Shown here piece after piece: positions 63,779 through 64,000 of a DNA stretch of 64,000 bases. The first letter of the stretch is position 1. Each line of letters starts with the position of its first letter. The stretch is from the NCBI RefSeq assembly GCF_020535245.1, contig NZ_CP084910.1, forward strand, positions 1,402,501 through 1,466,500, in the 5' to 3' direction. The notes under the pieces are model-generated. The model did no database searches, had not been told where the DNA came from, and was given only the letters and a program-made list of their open reading frames with translations. Origin of the DNA: Asticcacaulis sp. AND118 (GTDB lineage: Bacteria; Pseudomonadota; Alphaproteobacteria; Caulobacterales; Caulobacteraceae). A program made the position numbers and the translations under genes.

Positions 63779-63885
63779 CCTCCTCTCCCTGAGGGAGAGG
63801 GTTGGGGTGAGGGGGGCTTCGGAGGCTCCGGCTCCCCCTCATCCGGCGCTGGCGCGCCACCTTCTCCCTCAAGGGAGAAGGGAGG
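63779..63885. repeat. Palindromic repeat (CCTCTCCCTGAGGGAGAGGG family), copy 2
   Basis: CCTCTCCCTGAGGGAGAGGG and TTGGGGTGAGGGGG on the left; CTCCCCCTCATCCGG and CTTCTCCCTCAAGGGAGAAGG on the right. Same architecture as 57,701-57,804. It lies inside the purM-purN unit and ends just before the purN start. Confidence 0.8.
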
Positions 63886-63895
63886 GTTTGCGAAT

Positions 63896-64000
63896 ATGAA
63901 AACCAAAACCGCCATCTTTATTTCCGGGCGCGGGTCCAACATGATGGCCCTTGTCGAAGCCGCGAAATCGCCTGACTTTCCGGCGGAGTTCGTCGCCGTG
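63896..64000 (+). CDS. purN: Phosphoribosylglycinamide formyltransferase, 5' end only
   Basis: The first 35 codons are in the window. TAIFISGRGSNMMALVEAAK is the N-terminal strand-loop-helix of PurN, whose glycine-rich loop binds the substrate phosphate. PurN adds the first formyl group in purine synthesis from 10-formyl-tetrahydrofolate. Position after purM supports the call. The rest lies beyond the right edge. Confidence 0.92.
   Translation, partial: MKTKTAIFISGRGSNMMALVEAAKSPDFPAEFVAV

Noticed and set aside
1-64000. tRNA or rRNA genes
   Set aside because: No cloverleaf-like segment with a convincing T-arm GTTCRANYC and acceptor pairing, and no rRNA sequence, was recognised by eye. A tRNA search program would be needed to exclude them fully.

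Overview
The window reads as the chromosome of an alphaproteobacterium of the Caulobacteraceae (an Asticcacaulis-like organism is my best guess). Reasons: high GC; a MipZ-type ParA ATPase (the Caulobacter division-site regulator) next to map and radC; a phasin; perfect and near-perfect CtrA-type boxes (TTAA-N7-TTAA); GANTC (CcrM-type) sites; and the order lptF-lptG-lptD-surA-pdxA-rsmA followed by pepA-holC and rnd/purM-purN. The genus is inferred from gene content only.

Positions 1 to about 25,175 are the right part of an integrative, probably conjugative, element of the type common in sphingomonads and rhizobia. Its tyrosine recombinase lies at the right end. The element interrupts radC within the codons of the HNHP metal-binding motif, so the RadC left in the window lacks its C-terminus. 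The element has three parts. (a) A regulatory and replication module (1-3,517): XRE repressor, a 46-codon small ORF, a short DUF2285 protein resembling QseM, a DUF6499/DUF2285 pair separated by a +1 frameshift resembling FseA, an excisionase-like HTH protein, and an RPA-type replication initiator that runs off the left edge. The 3' end of the initiator gene carries iteron-like repeats, DnaA-box-like sites and GANTC-bearing AT-rich repeats, which together look like an embedded origin. (b) A DNA-processing backbone (3,191-16,889): DUF736, DUF2493/SLOG, a Toprim protein, a giant methyltransferase/Strawberry-notch helicase, DUF6117, a large ParB-like protein and an ArdC-type antirestriction protein. 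(c) A defence cargo (17,074-23,279): one tightly packed operon of AbiEi/AbiEii, an OLD-family ATPase-nuclease plus UvrD-like helicase (class 2 OLD, Gabija-like), and a DEDDh exonuclease that is not part of canonical Gabija. Conjugation genes would be expected to the left, outside the window.

From about 25,175 to 64,000 is core chromosome. In order: truncated radC, map, mipZ, a membrane J-domain protein, a low-GC ORFan, a SPOR-domain D,D-carboxypeptidase with a CtrA box upstream, a phasin, an acetyltransferase, oligopeptidase B, a trypsin-like protein, an acyl-CoA dehydrogenase, a cytochrome b561-YceI fusion, a TsaC/Sua5 protein, YaaA, a double receiver protein, an FAD-linked oxidase, a Nudix hydrolase, an SPFH/NfeD pair, a class II aldolase, a putative outer-membrane protein, the envelope-biogenesis block from lptF to rsmA (minus strand), pepA, holC, an I78-type lipoprotein, an ABC-F ATPase, ndk, rnd, purM and the start of purN. 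Several gene junctions hold intergenic palindromic repeats of at least four families.

Two regions deserve most attention. One is the five-gene defence operon, whose nuclease/helicase/exonuclease core may be an undescribed Gabija variant. The other is the left module, which appears to combine frameshift-controlled excision with autonomous replication. All calls come from reading the sequence; no database search was run.
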